A stretch of 37,939 nucleotides of DNA from Actinomycetales bacterium (GCA_022701985.1 JAKONK010000030.1:1-37939); one strand, 5' to 3'; positions 18,594 through 27,325 are shown, numbered from the stretch's first letter. Notes: generated by a model from the letters alone, not told the origin. Made by a program: numbers and translations.

Positions 18594-18673
18594 TGCGGCG
18601 GAGGGGACGCGCGGGGCGGACTCCCGGCGCGCCCGCTCGCGCCGCCGCGCCGGGGCGGGCAGGCTTGCCGCCG

Positions 18674-18679
18674 TACTCT
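18674..18679 (+). promoter_or_regulatory. Candidate -10 box TACTCT for malQ
   Basis: TACTCT precedes the malQ start by 55 nt in the 155-bp gap between the diverging peptidase and malQ genes. The transcript would have a leader with the ribosome site AGGAG near 18724-18728. No good -35 box is seen. Confidence 0.35.
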
Positions 18680-18734
18680 TCCCCCCGTCTGACAGCAGCG
18701 CGCAGCAGCGCCCGCACCACCCCAGGAGCTCCGC

Positions 18735-20978
18735 GTGAGTGACAGCCCGCAGTCCACGCTGACCCGGAGCGAGGACGGCGGGCACCGCGACCAGAGCCGC
18801 CACGCCGACGGCCTCGAGGTGCGCCACGAGCCGCCGTCGCCGCGCCTGGCCGAGCTGGCCGCCGCGCACGGCGTGGCCACCGAGTACTGGGACTGGAAGG
18901 GCGGCCACATCACCGTCGCCCGGTCCACCATCGTCGCGGTGCTGACCGCGATGGGCGTGGCCTGCGACGACGACGGCGCCGTCGAGGCGTCCCTCGCCGA
19001 CCACGAGCTGGCCCCGTGGCGCCGGTCGCTGCCGCCCGTCGTCGTCGTGCGCTCGGGCCGCGAGGCCGCCGTGGTGGCGCACGTCCCCGAGGACTCCGAC
19101 GTCTCCCTCTCCGTGCTGCTGGAGGACGGCGGCGAGGTCGCGCTCGAGCCGTCGGCGCGCCAGCAGGCCGACCGCCGCGAGGTCGACGGGCGCCGCCTGG
19201 AGCGCATCTCCTTCGACCTGCCGACCGACCTGCCGCTCGGCTGGCACGAGGTCCGCTCGACCGCCGGGGGCGACGGCGGCGGCGGTGCGAGCGCGCCGCT
19301 CGTGGTGACCCCCGACGTCCTCGCCTTCCCCGAGGCGCTGGCCGGCGGCCAGCGCTGGGGCTTCATGGCGCAGCTGTACTCGGTGCGGAGCCGCGACTCC
19401 TGGGGCCTGGGAGACCTCGCCGACCTGGGCGAGCTGCTCGACTGGTCGGGCCGCGACCTCGGCGCCGACTTCCTGCTCATCAACCCGCTGCTCGCCGCCG
19501 AGCCGGTCGGCCACCAGCAGGACAGCCCGTACCTGCCCACCACCCGCCGCTTCACGAACCCGATCTACCTGCGGGTCGAGGACGTGCGGGAGTTCGCCTA
19601 CCTGCCCGCCACCGACCGCGCGCTCGTCGAGTGGCGCGCCGAGCCGCTGCGCGCCTCCAACACCGACCCGAGCACCCTCGACCGCGACTCCGTGTGGGAG
19701 GCCAAGCGCTCGGTGCTGCGCTCGGTCTTCGACGCCGGCCGCAGCCCCGCCCGCCAGGCCGCCTTCGACGCCTTCCGCGAGCGGGAGGGCCGCGGCCTGG
19801 CCGACTACGCCCTGTGGGCGGCGATGATCGAGCACTTCGGTCCCGGGCAGCCGTGGCCCGAGGGCGCCGAGCGGGTCGGCTCCGAGCTGGTGGAGGGCCT
19901 GCGCGAGCAGCTGCGGCCCCTCATCGAGTTCCACGAGTGGCTCCAGTGGCTCTGCGACACCCAGCTCGCCGCCGCCCAGGCGACGGCCGTCGACGCCGGC
20001 ATGGCGCTGGGGGTCATGCACGACCTCGCCGTCGGCGTGCACCCCTCCGGCGCCGACGCCTGGGCGCTGCGCGACGTGCTCGCCACCGGCGTCTCCGTCG
20101 GTGCCCCGCCGGACGCCTTCAACCAGCAGGGCCAGGACTGGTCGCAGCCGCCCTGGCAGCCGGTGGCCCTCGCCGAGGCCGGGTACGCGCCGTGGCGCGA
20201 CATGGTCCGCACGATCCTGCGCCACGCCGGCGGCCTGCGCGTCGACCACGTGCTCGGGCTGTTCCGTCTGTGGTGGGTGCCCAACGGCTCCGGCCCGGGC
20301 ATGGGCACCTACGTCCGCTACGACCACGACGCCCTCGTGGGGATCCTCTGCCTGGAGGCCGCGCGCGCCGGCGCCGTCGTCGTCGGCGAGGACCTCGGCC
20401 TGGTGGAGCCGTGGGTCCGCGGCTACCTCGCCGAGCGCGGGGTGCTGGGCACCTCGGTGCTCTGGTTCGAGAAGGACGGCGAGGGCCAGCCCCTCCCGCC
20501 GACGTCCTGGCGCGAGCTGTGCCTGGCCACCGTCAACACCCACGACCTGCCGCCGACGGCCGGGTACCTGGCGGGGGAGCACATCGAGCTGCGCGACCGG
20601 CTCGGGCTGCTCACCCGCTCCCTCGAGGAGGAGCTGCGCGTCGACGAGGCCGACCGCGCCGCCGTCATCGACCAGCTCCGCGACCTGGGGCTGCTCGGCG
20701 AGCGGCCCACCGAGCGCGAGGTGGTGGAGGCGCTGCACGCGTTCCTGCTGGCCACGCCGTCGAAGCTGGTGGGGGTGGCCCTCACCGACGCCGTCGGCGA
20801 CCGCCGCACGCAGAACCAGCCGGGCACCTCCGACGAGTACCCGAACTGGCGGGTGCCGCTGACCGACGGCGCCGGTGAGGTGGTGCTCCTGGAGGACCTG
20901 CGCACCACGCCCCGGGTGCAGTCGCTCGCGGGCGTCGTGGTCGAGGGCACCCGGAGGGGCGAGGGCTGCTCCTCCTAG
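18735..20978 (+). CDS. malQ: 4-alpha-glucanotransferase (amylomaltase)
   Basis: This 747-residue GH77 enzyme transfers glucan segments between maltodextrins in glycogen or maltose metabolism. The nucleophile is Asp504 in LRVDHVLGLFRLWWVP, the acid/base is Glu552 in VGEDLG and the stabilising Asp604 is in NTHDLPPTAGY. The segment WGFMAQLYSVRSRDSWGLGDLADL is also typical. The N-terminal ~210 residues form the accessory region found in long actinobacterial and E. coli-type MalQ. A GTG start with the ribosome site CAGGAG and about 8-nt spacing is convincing. It is followed after 10 nt by an unrelated acetyltransferase gene with its own promoter-like box. Confidence 0.96.
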   Translation: MSDSPQSTLTRSEDGGHRDQSRHADGLEVRHEPPSPRLAELAAAHGVATEYWDWKGGHITVARSTIVAVLTAMGVACDDDGAVEASLADHELAPWRRSLPPVVVVRSGREAAVVAHVPEDSDVSLSVLLEDGGEVALEPSARQQADRREVDGRRLERISFDLPTDLPLGWHEVRSTAGGDGGGGASAPLVVTPDVLAFPEALAGGQRWGFMAQLYSVRSRDSWGLGDLADLGELLDWSGRDLGADFLLINPLLAAEPVGHQQDSPYLPTTRRFTNPIYLRVEDVREFAYLPATDRALVEWRAEPLRASNTDPSTLDRDSVWEAKRSVLRSVFDAGRSPARQAAFDAFREREGRGLADYALWAAMIEHFGPGQPWPEGAERVGSELVEGLREQLRPLIEFHEWLQWLCDTQLAAAQATAVDAGMALGVMHDLAVGVHPSGADAWALRDVLATGVSVGAPPDAFNQQGQDWSQPPWQPVALAEAGYAPWRDMVRTILRHAGGLRVDHVLGLFRLWWVPNGSGPGMGTYVRYDHDALVGILCLEAARAGAVVVGEDLGLVEPWVRGYLAERGVLGTSVLWFEKDGEGQPLPPTSWRELCLATVNTHDLPPTAGYLAGEHIELRDRLGLLTRSLEEELRVDEADRAAVIDQLRDLGLLGERPTEREVVEALHAFLLATPSKLVGVALTDAVGDRRTQNQPGTSDEYPNWRVPLTDGAGEVVLLEDLRTTPRVQSLAGVVVEGTRRGEGCSS

Positions 20979-20981
20979 CCT
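20976..20981 (+). promoter_or_regulatory. -10 box TAGCCT for the Eis-like gene
   Basis: TAGCCT spans the end of malQ, including its TAG stop, and lies 7 nt before GTG 20989. This fits leaderless expression independent of malQ. Confidence 0.5.
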
Positions 20982-20988
20982 GGAGCCC

Positions 20989-22257
20989 GTGAACGGCCCC
21001 GTGAGCGCGCAGGTGGAGGTCCGGCCGGTCCAGGAGCACGAGCGCCTCGCGTGGCGGAGGTCGGCGAGCCGCACCTTCCTCTACGGCCGGCGCGTCGACG
21101 AGGCCTCGGTGGAGTCGAGGGCGCGCACCTGGGACCGCCAGCGGCTCGTCGGCGCGTACGACGGCGACCGCGTGGTCGGCACCTATCGCTCCTGGGAGGA
21201 GCGGGTGCCGGTGCCGGGTGACGCGGCGGGCCTCGAGGCGACGCTCGTCAGCTCGGTGACGGTCGCGCCCACCCACCGGCGCCGCGGCCTGCTCACGCGG
21301 ATGATCACCGCTGACCTCCGCGACGCCCACGAGCGGGGTGTCGCGCTCGCGCTGCTGGTCGCCGGTGAGGCCCCGATCTACGGGCGCTTCGGCTTCGGCC
21401 CCGCCGGTTCCACCCAGACCCTGGTGGTGCGGACGCCCGCCGAGCTGGAGCACCGGCCGCCGGGCACCGCAGACGTCACCGTCGAGCTGTGCGAGCACGC
21501 CGACCTGCGCGCCGACGCCCCGGCGGTCCACGCCGCGGCCGTCGCGCACCGCCCCGGGCTGGTCAGCCGCGACGACGCCTGGTGGGACGAGGTGCTCGGC
21601 ATCGACCCCGCCCCCGACGACCCGAAGGCCGCCACCCCCGCCCTGCTGGCCCGCGACGCCGACGGCCGCGCGGTCGGCTTCGCCCGCTACCGCACGCACG
21701 ACCGGTGGGCCCACATGCGCCACGACAACGAGGTCGAGGTGGACGACCTGTGCGCCTCCACGCCCGCGGCGCACGCCGCGCTGTGGGAGCACCTGCTGTC
21801 GGTGGACGTCGTCGACTCGGTGCGCGCGACCAACCGCCCCCTCGACGACCCCCTGCCCGAGATGCTGCGCGACCGCCGCCGCGCCCTCGCTTCCGAGGGC
21901 AGCGACGTCACCTGGGCCCGGCTGCTCGACGTGCCCGCGGCGCTCGCCGCCCGCGGCTGGCTCGGTCCGCCCGGGGCGTGCGTGCTGGAGGTGCACGACG
22001 CGCTGGGCCTGGCCGGAGGGCGCTGGCACCTCGACGTCGGGGGCCCCGGAGCCGGCGAGGTCTCGGTGACCCCGACGGACGCCGCCGCCGACGTCGTCCT
22101 CGACGTGGGCGCCCTCTCGGCGGCGTACCTGGGGGAGACGTCGCTGGTGGCGCTGCACGCCGCGGGCCGCGTGGCGGGTGACCGCTCCGCGGTGGCGCGG
22201 CTGGCGGCCCAGCTGGCGTGGACGCCCGGCGCCTGGCCGACCGCCACGATCTTCTGA
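20989..22257 (+). CDS. Eis-like GNAT acetyltransferase
   Basis: The 422-residue protein has the tripartite Eis layout: N-terminal GNAT domain, second GNAT-like domain and a C-terminal sterol carrier-like domain. The acetyl-CoA loop is VAPTHRRRGLLTRMI from about residue 92. The expected general acid is Tyr131 in IYGRFGFGPAG, matching Tyr126 of M. tuberculosis Eis. The protein ends in Phe422, whose free carboxylate serves as the base in Eis. Eis proteins acetylate amines such as aminoglycosides and protein lysines; the native substrate here is unknown. GTG 21001 is an alternative start. Adjacent malQ is functionally unrelated. Confidence 0.92.
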   Translation: MNGPVSAQVEVRPVQEHERLAWRRSASRTFLYGRRVDEASVESRARTWDRQRLVGAYDGDRVVGTYRSWEERVPVPGDAAGLEATLVSSVTVAPTHRRRGLLTRMITADLRDAHERGVALALLVAGEAPIYGRFGFGPAGSTQTLVVRTPAELEHRPPGTADVTVELCEHADLRADAPAVHAAAVAHRPGLVSRDDAWWDEVLGIDPAPDDPKAATPALLARDADGRAVGFARYRTHDRWAHMRHDNEVEVDDLCASTPAAHAALWEHLLSVDVVDSVRATNRPLDDPLPEMLRDRRRALASEGSDVTWARLLDVPAALAARGWLGPPGACVLEVHDALGLAGGRWHLDVGGPGAGEVSVTPTDAAADVVLDVGALSAAYLGETSLVALHAAGRVAGDRSAVARLAAQLAWTPGAWPTATIF

Positions 22258-22273
22258 CCGCCCCCTCTCGGAA

Positions 22274-22339
22274 CCGCAGCCGAGCGCCTGGTCGCGGTTC
22301 CCGGGGCGTCGGGAACCGCAACCAGGCGCTCGGCTGCGG
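22274..22339. repeat. Inverted pair of the dispersed repeat, 30-bp arms
   Basis: Arms 22274-22303 and 22310-22339 are reverse complements with one mismatch and a 6-nt spacer (GGGCGT). Each arm holds the GCGCCTGGT(T/C)GCGGTTC core seen at 11968-12036. The stem would also act as a terminator between the converging Eis-like and pepN genes. Confidence 0.88.
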
Positions 22340-22355
22340 ACGGGGGGCGAGGGGG

Positions 22356-25010
22356 TCAGCGCGCCAGGTCGCGCTCCTGGGCCCGCAGCGCGCGGGCGAC
22401 GCCGTCGCGCTGCTCGCTCACCAGGCGCACCAGCGCCGGCAGGTCCTCGGGGGCCTGGGCGAGCCACGCGTCGGTGCGGTCCAGCAGCTCCTGCGAGGCG
22501 AGCAGCGTCGGGTACAGCCCGACCGCCACCTGCTGGGCGATCTCGTTGGTGCGGCTGCGCCACACCGGCTCGACGGCCGCGAAGTACGGCTCCACGAACG
22601 GCCCCAGCAGCGCCTGCGCGTCGGCGGCCCGCACCCGGGAGAAGCCGGCGGTGACCGCGGCCCGCTCGGCGTTGGCCAGGCCCGGGTCGGCCGTCGAGCT
22701 GGTCAGCGCCGAGAACGCCGCCTGCTTGGCCGCGGCGTCGGGCACCGCGGCCCGCGCGCCGGCGGCGGCCAGGCGCCCGGACGCGGTGTCGTCGCGGGCC
22801 AGCTCGGCGGCGATCTCCGCCTCACCGGCCCGGCCCCCGACCACGAGCGCGGTGAGCAGCTCCCAGCGCAGGTCGGTGTCGACGGACAGGCCCTCCAGCG
22901 GGGCGTCGCCCGAGAGCCACCCGGCCACGGCGTCGAGCTGCGCGGGGGTCTGCGCCCACGCAGCTGCGGCGCCGGCCAGCTGCAGCTGGGCGTCGCTCGC
23001 CGGCTCCGCCGCCACCGCGAGCTCCAGGAGCCGCTCGGAGACCTGGGCCGCGACGTCGTCGCGGTGGCCCGGGGCGGTGTACAGCTTCGCCGCCGAGGTG
23101 AGCTGCCCGAGCAGGGTGCGCAGCACCGACGACGTCGCGGGCGCGGACTCCACCGCGACGTTGTCGAGCACCAGGTCGACGAAGTCGCGGGCCGCCGTCT
23201 CGGCGTCGCGCGCCATGTCCCAGGCGGCCGACCACACCAGGGTGCGGGGCAGCGCGTCGCTGATCGACGACAGGTGCTCGACCGCCGTCTCGAGCGAGGT
23301 GTCGTCGAGGCGGACCTTGGCGTAGGCGAGGTCGTCGTCGTTGAGCAGCAGCAGGTCGGGGCGCTCGACGCCCACGAGCTCGGGCAGCTGCGCGGTGACG
23401 TCGGTGCGCTCGCCGTCGACGTCGACCTCCACGCGGTGCACCCGCTCCAGGCGGGCCCCCGACCCGCCGGTGGGCACGTGCACGTCGTAGAAGCCGACGG
23501 CCAGGCGGTGCGGCCGCTGCACGGGGTGCTCCGCCGGCGTCGTCTGGGTGATGACGAGGGAGGTGATGGCGCCCTCGTCGTCGGTGGTGACCTCGGGGCG
23601 CAGCGTGGTGACGCCGGCCCGCTCCAGCCAGACCCCGGACCACGCGCTGAGGTCGCGCCCGGAGGTGGCCTCCAGCTCGCGCAGCAGGTCGGCCAGGGTC
23701 GCGTTGCCGAAGGAGTGGGCGCGCAGGTAGCGGCGGACCCCCTCGAAGAACTCCTCCCGGCCCACGTAGGCCACCAGCTGCTTCAGCACGCTGGCGCCTT
23801 TGGCGTAGGTGATGCCGTCGAAGTTCACCTCGACCGCCTCGAGGTCGACCATGTCGGCCACGATCGGGTGGGTGCTCGGCAGCTGGTCCTGGCGGTAGGC
23901 CCAGGCCTTCTCCATCGAGGCGAAGGTGGTCCAGGCGTCGGTCCAGCGGGTGGCCTCGGCGGTGGCCAGCGTGGAGGCGTACTCCGCGAAGGACTCGTTG
24001 AGCCAGAGGTCGTCCCACCAGCGCATGGTCACGAGGTCGCCGAACCACATGTGGGCGAGCTCGTGCAGGATCGTCACCGCGCGGCGCTCCACCACGGCCT
24101 CGGTGGGCTTGGACCGGAAGACGTACCGCTCCAGGAACGTCACGGCGCCGGCGTTCTCCATGGCGCCGGCGTTGAACTCCGGCACGAAGAGCTGGTCGTA
24201 CTTGGGGAACGGGTAGGGGATCTCGAACAGGCCCTCGTAGAAGGCGAACCCGGCCCGGGTGATGTCCATGACCTCGTCGGCGTCGAGGTGCTCGGCGAGG
24301 CTCCTGCGGCAGAAGACGCCCAGGGGCACCGTGCGGCCGTCGCTGCTCGTGAGCTCGCCGCGCTCGACGTGGTACGGCCCGGCGACGACCGCCGTGACGT
24401 AGCTGGACAGCACCGGCGTGGGCGCGAAGCGCCAGGTGGCGGACCCCTGCCCCGCGGGCTCCGGGTCCGGGGTGGGGGAGACCGACACGACCGTCCAGTG
24501 GTCGGGAGCGGTCACGGTGAACGTGAAGACGGCCTTGAGGTCGGGCTGCTCGAAGACCGCGAACACGCGGCGCGAGTCGGCCACCTCGAACTGCGAGTAG
24601 AGGTACACCTCGCCGTCGACCGGGTCGACGAAGCGGTGCAGGCCCTCGCCGGTGTTCATGTAGGCGCAGTCGGCGACGACCACGACCTCGTTCTGGGCCG
24701 CGAGCCCGTGCAGCTGCACGCGGACGCCGTCGGCCACCTCGCGGGCGTCGAGGGCCGTGCCGTTCAGCACCACCTCGTGGACGTGGGGCGCGACGAGGTC
24801 CAGGAACGTCGAGGCGCCCTCGCGCGCGCTGAACCGCACGGTGGTGCGCGACCGGAAGGTCGTGGGCCCGGTGGTCAGGTCCAGCTCGACGTCGTAGGAG
24901 CTGACGTCGACGAGCGCGGCGCGCTCGGCGGCCTCCGCCCGGGAGAGGTTCAGGCCCTGCTGGTGGTCCGCCGGCTGCCCGGCGCCGTCTTCGTGGTGGC
25001 TGGTCCGCAC
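22356..25010 (-). CDS. pepN: Aminopeptidase N (M1 metallopeptidase)
   Basis: This 884-residue cytoplasmic zinc aminopeptidase removes N-terminal residues from peptides. The substrate-recognition motif GAMEN is at 282-286. The zinc site is HELAH at 316-320 with the third ligand Glu339 in WLNESFAEY, the exact M1 spacing. The N-terminal LNLSRAEAAERAALVDVSSYDVELDL is the conserved actinobacterial start. The C-terminal half is the ERAP1-like helical domain. GTG 25010 is preferred because a CAGCAT hexamer lies 7 nt upstream, and the in-frame extension runs through the divergent nitroreductase gene. It has the same orientation relative to its neighbour as pepN (Rv2467) to Rv2466c in M. tuberculosis (from memory). 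Confidence 0.95.
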   Translation of the reverse strand: MRTSHHEDGAGQPADHQQGLNLSRAEAAERAALVDVSSYDVELDLTTGPTTFRSRTTVRFSAREGASTFLDLVAPHVHEVVLNGTALDAREVADGVRVQLHGLAAQNEVVVVADCAYMNTGEGLHRFVDPVDGEVYLYSQFEVADSRRVFAVFEQPDLKAVFTFTVTAPDHWTVVSVSPTPDPEPAGQGSATWRFAPTPVLSSYVTAVVAGPYHVERGELTSSDGRTVPLGVFCRRSLAEHLDADEVMDITRAGFAFYEGLFEIPYPFPKYDQLFVPEFNAGAMENAGAVTFLERYVFRSKPTEAVVERRAVTILHELAHMWFGDLVTMRWWDDLWLNESFAEYASTLATAEATRWTDAWTTFASMEKAWAYRQDQLPSTHPIVADMVDLEAVEVNFDGITYAKGASVLKQLVAYVGREEFFEGVRRYLRAHSFGNATLADLLRELEATSGRDLSAWSGVWLERAGVTTLRPEVTTDDEGAITSLVITQTTPAEHPVQRPHRLAVGFYDVHVPTGGSGARLERVHRVEVDVDGERTDVTAQLPELVGVERPDLLLLNDDDLAYAKVRLDDTSLETAVEHLSSISDALPRTLVWSAAWDMARDAETAARDFVDLVLDNVAVESAPATSSVLRTLLGQLTSAAKLYTAPGHRDDVAAQVSERLLELAVAAEPASDAQLQLAGAAAAWAQTPAQLDAVAGWLSGDAPLEGLSVDTDLRWELLTALVVGGRAGEAEIAAELARDDTASGRLAAAGARAAVPDAAAKQAAFSALTSSTADPGLANAERAAVTAGFSRVRAADAQALLGPFVEPYFAAVEPVWRSRTNEIAQQVAVGLYPTLLASQELLDRTDAWLAQAPEDLPALVRLVSEQRDGVARALRAQERDLAR

Positions 25011-25017
25011 GCTGGAG

Positions 25018-25023
25018 ATGCTG
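25018..25023 (-). promoter_or_regulatory. -10-like hexamer CAGCAT for pepN
   Basis: CAGCAT keeps the A at position 2 and T at position 6 of TANNNT, and lies 7 nt before GTG 25010. This is the same spacing as the better boxes in the window. Confidence 0.35.
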
Positions 25024-25074
25024 CCACGCAGCGAGGCCGGGCAGACGAGGCGGGCCGGTGGTGTTATCGGGGGC

Positions 25075-25719
25075 ATGACTGACGCAGCGCAGAGCGCCTC
25101 GAAGAGCCCCGTCGACTTCTGGTTCGACCCGATCTGCCCGTGGGCCTGGATGACCTCCCGGTGGGTCCTGGAGGCCGCGAAGGTCCGCGAGATCGACGTC
25201 ACCTTCAAGGTGATGAGCCTCGCGGTGCTCAACGACGGGCGCGACCTGCCCGAGGAGTACGTCGAGATGATGAAGAAGGCGTGGGGGCCGGTGCGCGTGG
25301 TCACCGCCGCGAAGGAGCTGCACGGCCAGGAGGTCGTCGAGCCGCTCTACACCGCGATCGGCACCCGCATCCACCCCGGCGGCGAGAAGGACTTCCACGC
25401 CGCGGTGGTCGGTGGCCTGGCCGACGCGGGCCTCCCGGCCGACCTCATCCGCTTCGCGGACAGCACCGAGTACGACGAGGCGCTCAAGGCCTCGCACCAC
25501 GAGGCGATCAGCCGCGTGGGTGACGACGTCGGCACCCCCGTCATCGGCGTGGCCGGCAAGGACGGCGCGCCGGGCCCGGCGTTCTTCGGCCCCGTCATCA
25601 CGCCCGCCCCCAAGGGCGAGGAGGCCGGGAGGCTGTGGGACGGCGTCACCGCGGTGGCCGCCTACGAGGGCTTCTACGAGCTGAAGCGCACCCGCACCCA
25701 GGGCCCCGTCTTCGACTGA
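25075..25719 (+). CDS. Mycothiol-dependent nitroreductase, Rv2466c family (DsbA fold)
   Basis: This 214-residue thioredoxin-fold protein is close to M. tuberculosis Rv2466c, which uses mycothiol to reduce oxidants and activates some nitro prodrugs. Matching segments include VDFWFDPICPW, TSRWVLEAAKVREIDVTF, VMSLAVLN, WGPVRV and the end ELKRTRT. The active site is Cys21-Pro-Trp-Ala24, whereas Rv2466c has CPWC; the second Cys is missing, so a monothiol mechanism with mycothiol is expected. ATG 25075 follows a GGGGG stretch. It diverges from pepN and precedes rpiB, the order I recall for Rv2465c-Rv2467. Confidence 0.93.
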   Translation: MTDAAQSASKSPVDFWFDPICPWAWMTSRWVLEAAKVREIDVTFKVMSLAVLNDGRDLPEEYVEMMKKAWGPVRVVTAAKELHGQEVVEPLYTAIGTRIHPGGEKDFHAAVVGGLADAGLPADLIRFADSTEYDEALKASHHEAISRVGDDVGTPVIGVAGKDGAPGPAFFGPVITPAPKGEEAGRLWDGVTAVAAYEGFYELKRTRTQGPVFD

Positions 25720-25731
25720 TCGTCGTCCCCA

Positions 25732-25783
25732 CCGTGATCATGGACGTTGTGCGCAGTGGTGTGCACGACGCCCATGATCACGG
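25732..25783. repeat. Large imperfect palindrome between co-directional genes
   Basis: Arms 25732-25755 and 25760-25783 pair over 24 positions with one mismatch and two G-T pairs around a 4-nt loop. The outer arms are CCGTGATCATGG and CCATGATCACGG, and are less GC-rich than their surroundings. It begins 13 nt after the nitroreductase stop and could end transcription, but its base composition suggests a dispersed intergenic repeat. Confidence 0.85.
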
Positions 25784-25827
25784 ACGGGGGTGGGGTCGCC
25801 GGACGCAGCAGTGCCAGGATGAGCGCC

Positions 25828-26301
25828 GTGCGCGTCCACATCGCCAGCGACCACGCCGCCTTCGAGCTCAAGCAGCACCTGGTGCAGCACCTGGGCGACA
25901 GCGGCCACGAGGTGGTCGACCACGGCCCCGCGGCCTACGACGCCCTCGACGACTACCCCGACTTCTGCATCCCCGCCGCCCTCGGCGTGCGCGCCGACGT
26001 GCGCGCCGGCGTCGAGGCCCTGGGCATCGTCCTCGGCGGGTCCGGCAACGGCGAGCAGCTCGCCGCCAACCGCGTGCCCGGCGTCCGCGCGGCGCTCGCG
26101 TGGAGCCTGGAGACCGCGCAGCTGGCCCGTCAGCACAACGACGCGCACGTCGTCAGCGTGGGCGCCCGCATGCACTCCGTGGAGGACGCGACCGCCATCG
26201 TCGACGCCTTCCTCGCCACGCCGTTCAGCGGCGAGGAGCGCCACCAGCGCCGCCTCGACCTCATGACCGCCTGGGAGGCGGAGCACCTCACCGAGCGGTG
26301 A
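25828..26301 (+). CDS. rpiB: Ribose-5-phosphate isomerase B
   Basis: The enzyme interconverts ribose 5-phosphate and ribulose 5-phosphate in the pentose phosphate pathway. It is 157 residues in the single-domain RpiB fold. Visible motifs are VHIASDHAAFELKQHL at the start, GIVLGGSGNGEQLAANRVPGVRAAL (phosphate loop and catalytic Glu) and HNDAHVVSVGARMHS. The loop reads GGSGNGE without the Cys of E. coli RpiB, as in mycobacterial enzymes that use Glu as base. GTG 25828 gives the usual MRVHIASDH start; ATG 25819 is an in-frame alternative. The CAGGAT sequence 7 nt before GTG 25828 could be its -10 box. It lies 28 nt from the glycosylase gene. Confidence 0.95.
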   Translation: MRVHIASDHAAFELKQHLVQHLGDSGHEVVDHGPAAYDALDDYPDFCIPAALGVRADVRAGVEALGIVLGGSGNGEQLAANRVPGVRAALAWSLETAQLARQHNDAHVVSVGARMHSVEDATAIVDAFLATPFSGEERHQRRLDLMTAWEAEHLTER

Positions 26302-26329
26302 TCGCCGCGGGGAGGCAGGCTCTCTCCTC

Positions 26330-27256
26330 GTGCCAGAAGGTCACACCCTCCACCGCCTCGCGCGCTCCGTCCACGACGCCTTCGGCGGTCGCACCGTCGA
26401 GGCGGGCAGCCCCCAGGGGCGCTTCACCGACGGCGCCGCGCTGCTCGACGGCCAGCGCGTCGCGCGCTCGGACGCCGTGGGCAAGCACCTGCTCGTCGGC
26501 TTCGCGCCGCCGGACGCCCCCGAGCGCCGCGCGCCCGAGCACTGGCTGCACGTGCACCTGGGCCTGTACGGCAAGGTCGCCTTCGGCACCGGCGAGCCGC
26601 CCCCGCCCGTCGGGGCGGTGCGCCTGCGGCTGGTGACCCTCGACGCCAGCCCCGACAGCGACGACGAGCCCCGCACCGACCTGCGCTGGGCCGACCTGCG
26701 CGGCCCGACGGCCTGCGAGGTGCTGCTGCGCCCGGAGGTCGACGCGCTGCGGGCCCGGCTCGGTCCCGACCCCCTGCGCCGCGACGACGGGCCCGAGCGC
26801 TTCCTCGCCCGCGCCGGCGCCAGCCGCGTGACCATCGGGGCCCTGCTCATGCACCAGGACGTGCTCGCCGGTGCCGGCAACATCTACCGCGCCGAGGCCC
26901 TGTTCCGCGCCGGCCTCGACCCGGCGGTGCCCGGGCGCGACGTCGACGCCGAGCGCCTTCTCGGCATCTGGGACGACCTCGCCGTGCTCATGCGCGCCGG
27001 GGTGCGCTCGGGGCGGATCGTCACCACGCGCCCGGGCGACCGGCGCCGGGGCCTGGTCGAGGCCTCGGGAGACGAGGCCGACGGGAGCCCGGTGCGCCGA
27101 GGGCAGTCGGGGGCGCACTACGTCTACCGGCGACAGGGCCTGCCGTGCCGGCTGTGCGGGACGACCGTGGCGACGTCGGTGGTCGAGGGGCGGAACCTGT
27201 TCTGGTGCCCGCGGTGCCAGGCGCCCGGGGTGACCACCTCGCCCTTCGCCGCCTGA
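26330..27256 (+). CDS. Fpg/Nei family DNA glycosylase (Nei2-like)
   Basis: This base-excision repair enzyme of 308 residues removes oxidised bases and nicks the site. After removal of Met the N-terminus is PEGHTLHRLA, giving the catalytic Pro1 and Glu2 of the family; the conserved Lys is in DAVGKHLLV. The helix-two-turn-helix region includes LMHQDVLAGAGNIYRAEALFRAGLDP. The C-terminal zinc finger has paired Cys: CRLC and, after about 16 residues, CPRC. The HTLHR opening favours the Nei over the Fpg branch. A CAGGCT hexamer lies 8 nt before GTG 26330. Its position after rpiB matches Rv2464c in M. tuberculosis (from memory). Confidence 0.94.
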   Translation: MPEGHTLHRLARSVHDAFGGRTVEAGSPQGRFTDGAALLDGQRVARSDAVGKHLLVGFAPPDAPERRAPEHWLHVHLGLYGKVAFGTGEPPPPVGAVRLRLVTLDASPDSDDEPRTDLRWADLRGPTACEVLLRPEVDALRARLGPDPLRRDDGPERFLARAGASRVTIGALLMHQDVLAGAGNIYRAEALFRAGLDPAVPGRDVDAERLLGIWDDLAVLMRAGVRSGRIVTTRPGDRRRGLVEASGDEADGSPVRRGQSGAHYVYRRQGLPCRLCGTTVATSVVEGRNLFWCPRCQAPGVTTSPFAA

Positions 27257-27325
27257 CCACGGGCCGGGGGACGGACGGGGGTGACGGGAGTGGCCGAAGC
27301 CCGGATGGGCCCGGGGGCCCCCGGC

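Noticed and set aside
18591-21074. Minus-strand frame of 827 codons opposite malQ
   Set aside because: It is an antisense shadow; the plus-strand MalQ has all GH77 catalytic residues.
22218-25082. Plus-strand open frame of 954 codons opposite pepN
   Set aside because: It is the antisense shadow of aminopeptidase N, whose motifs and codon pattern are unambiguous.
22822-25500. Minus-strand frame of 892 codons in the pepN region
   Set aside because: It is a frame-shifted shadow of pepN made of Arg, Ala and Gly runs, and it extends across the divergent nitroreductase gene.
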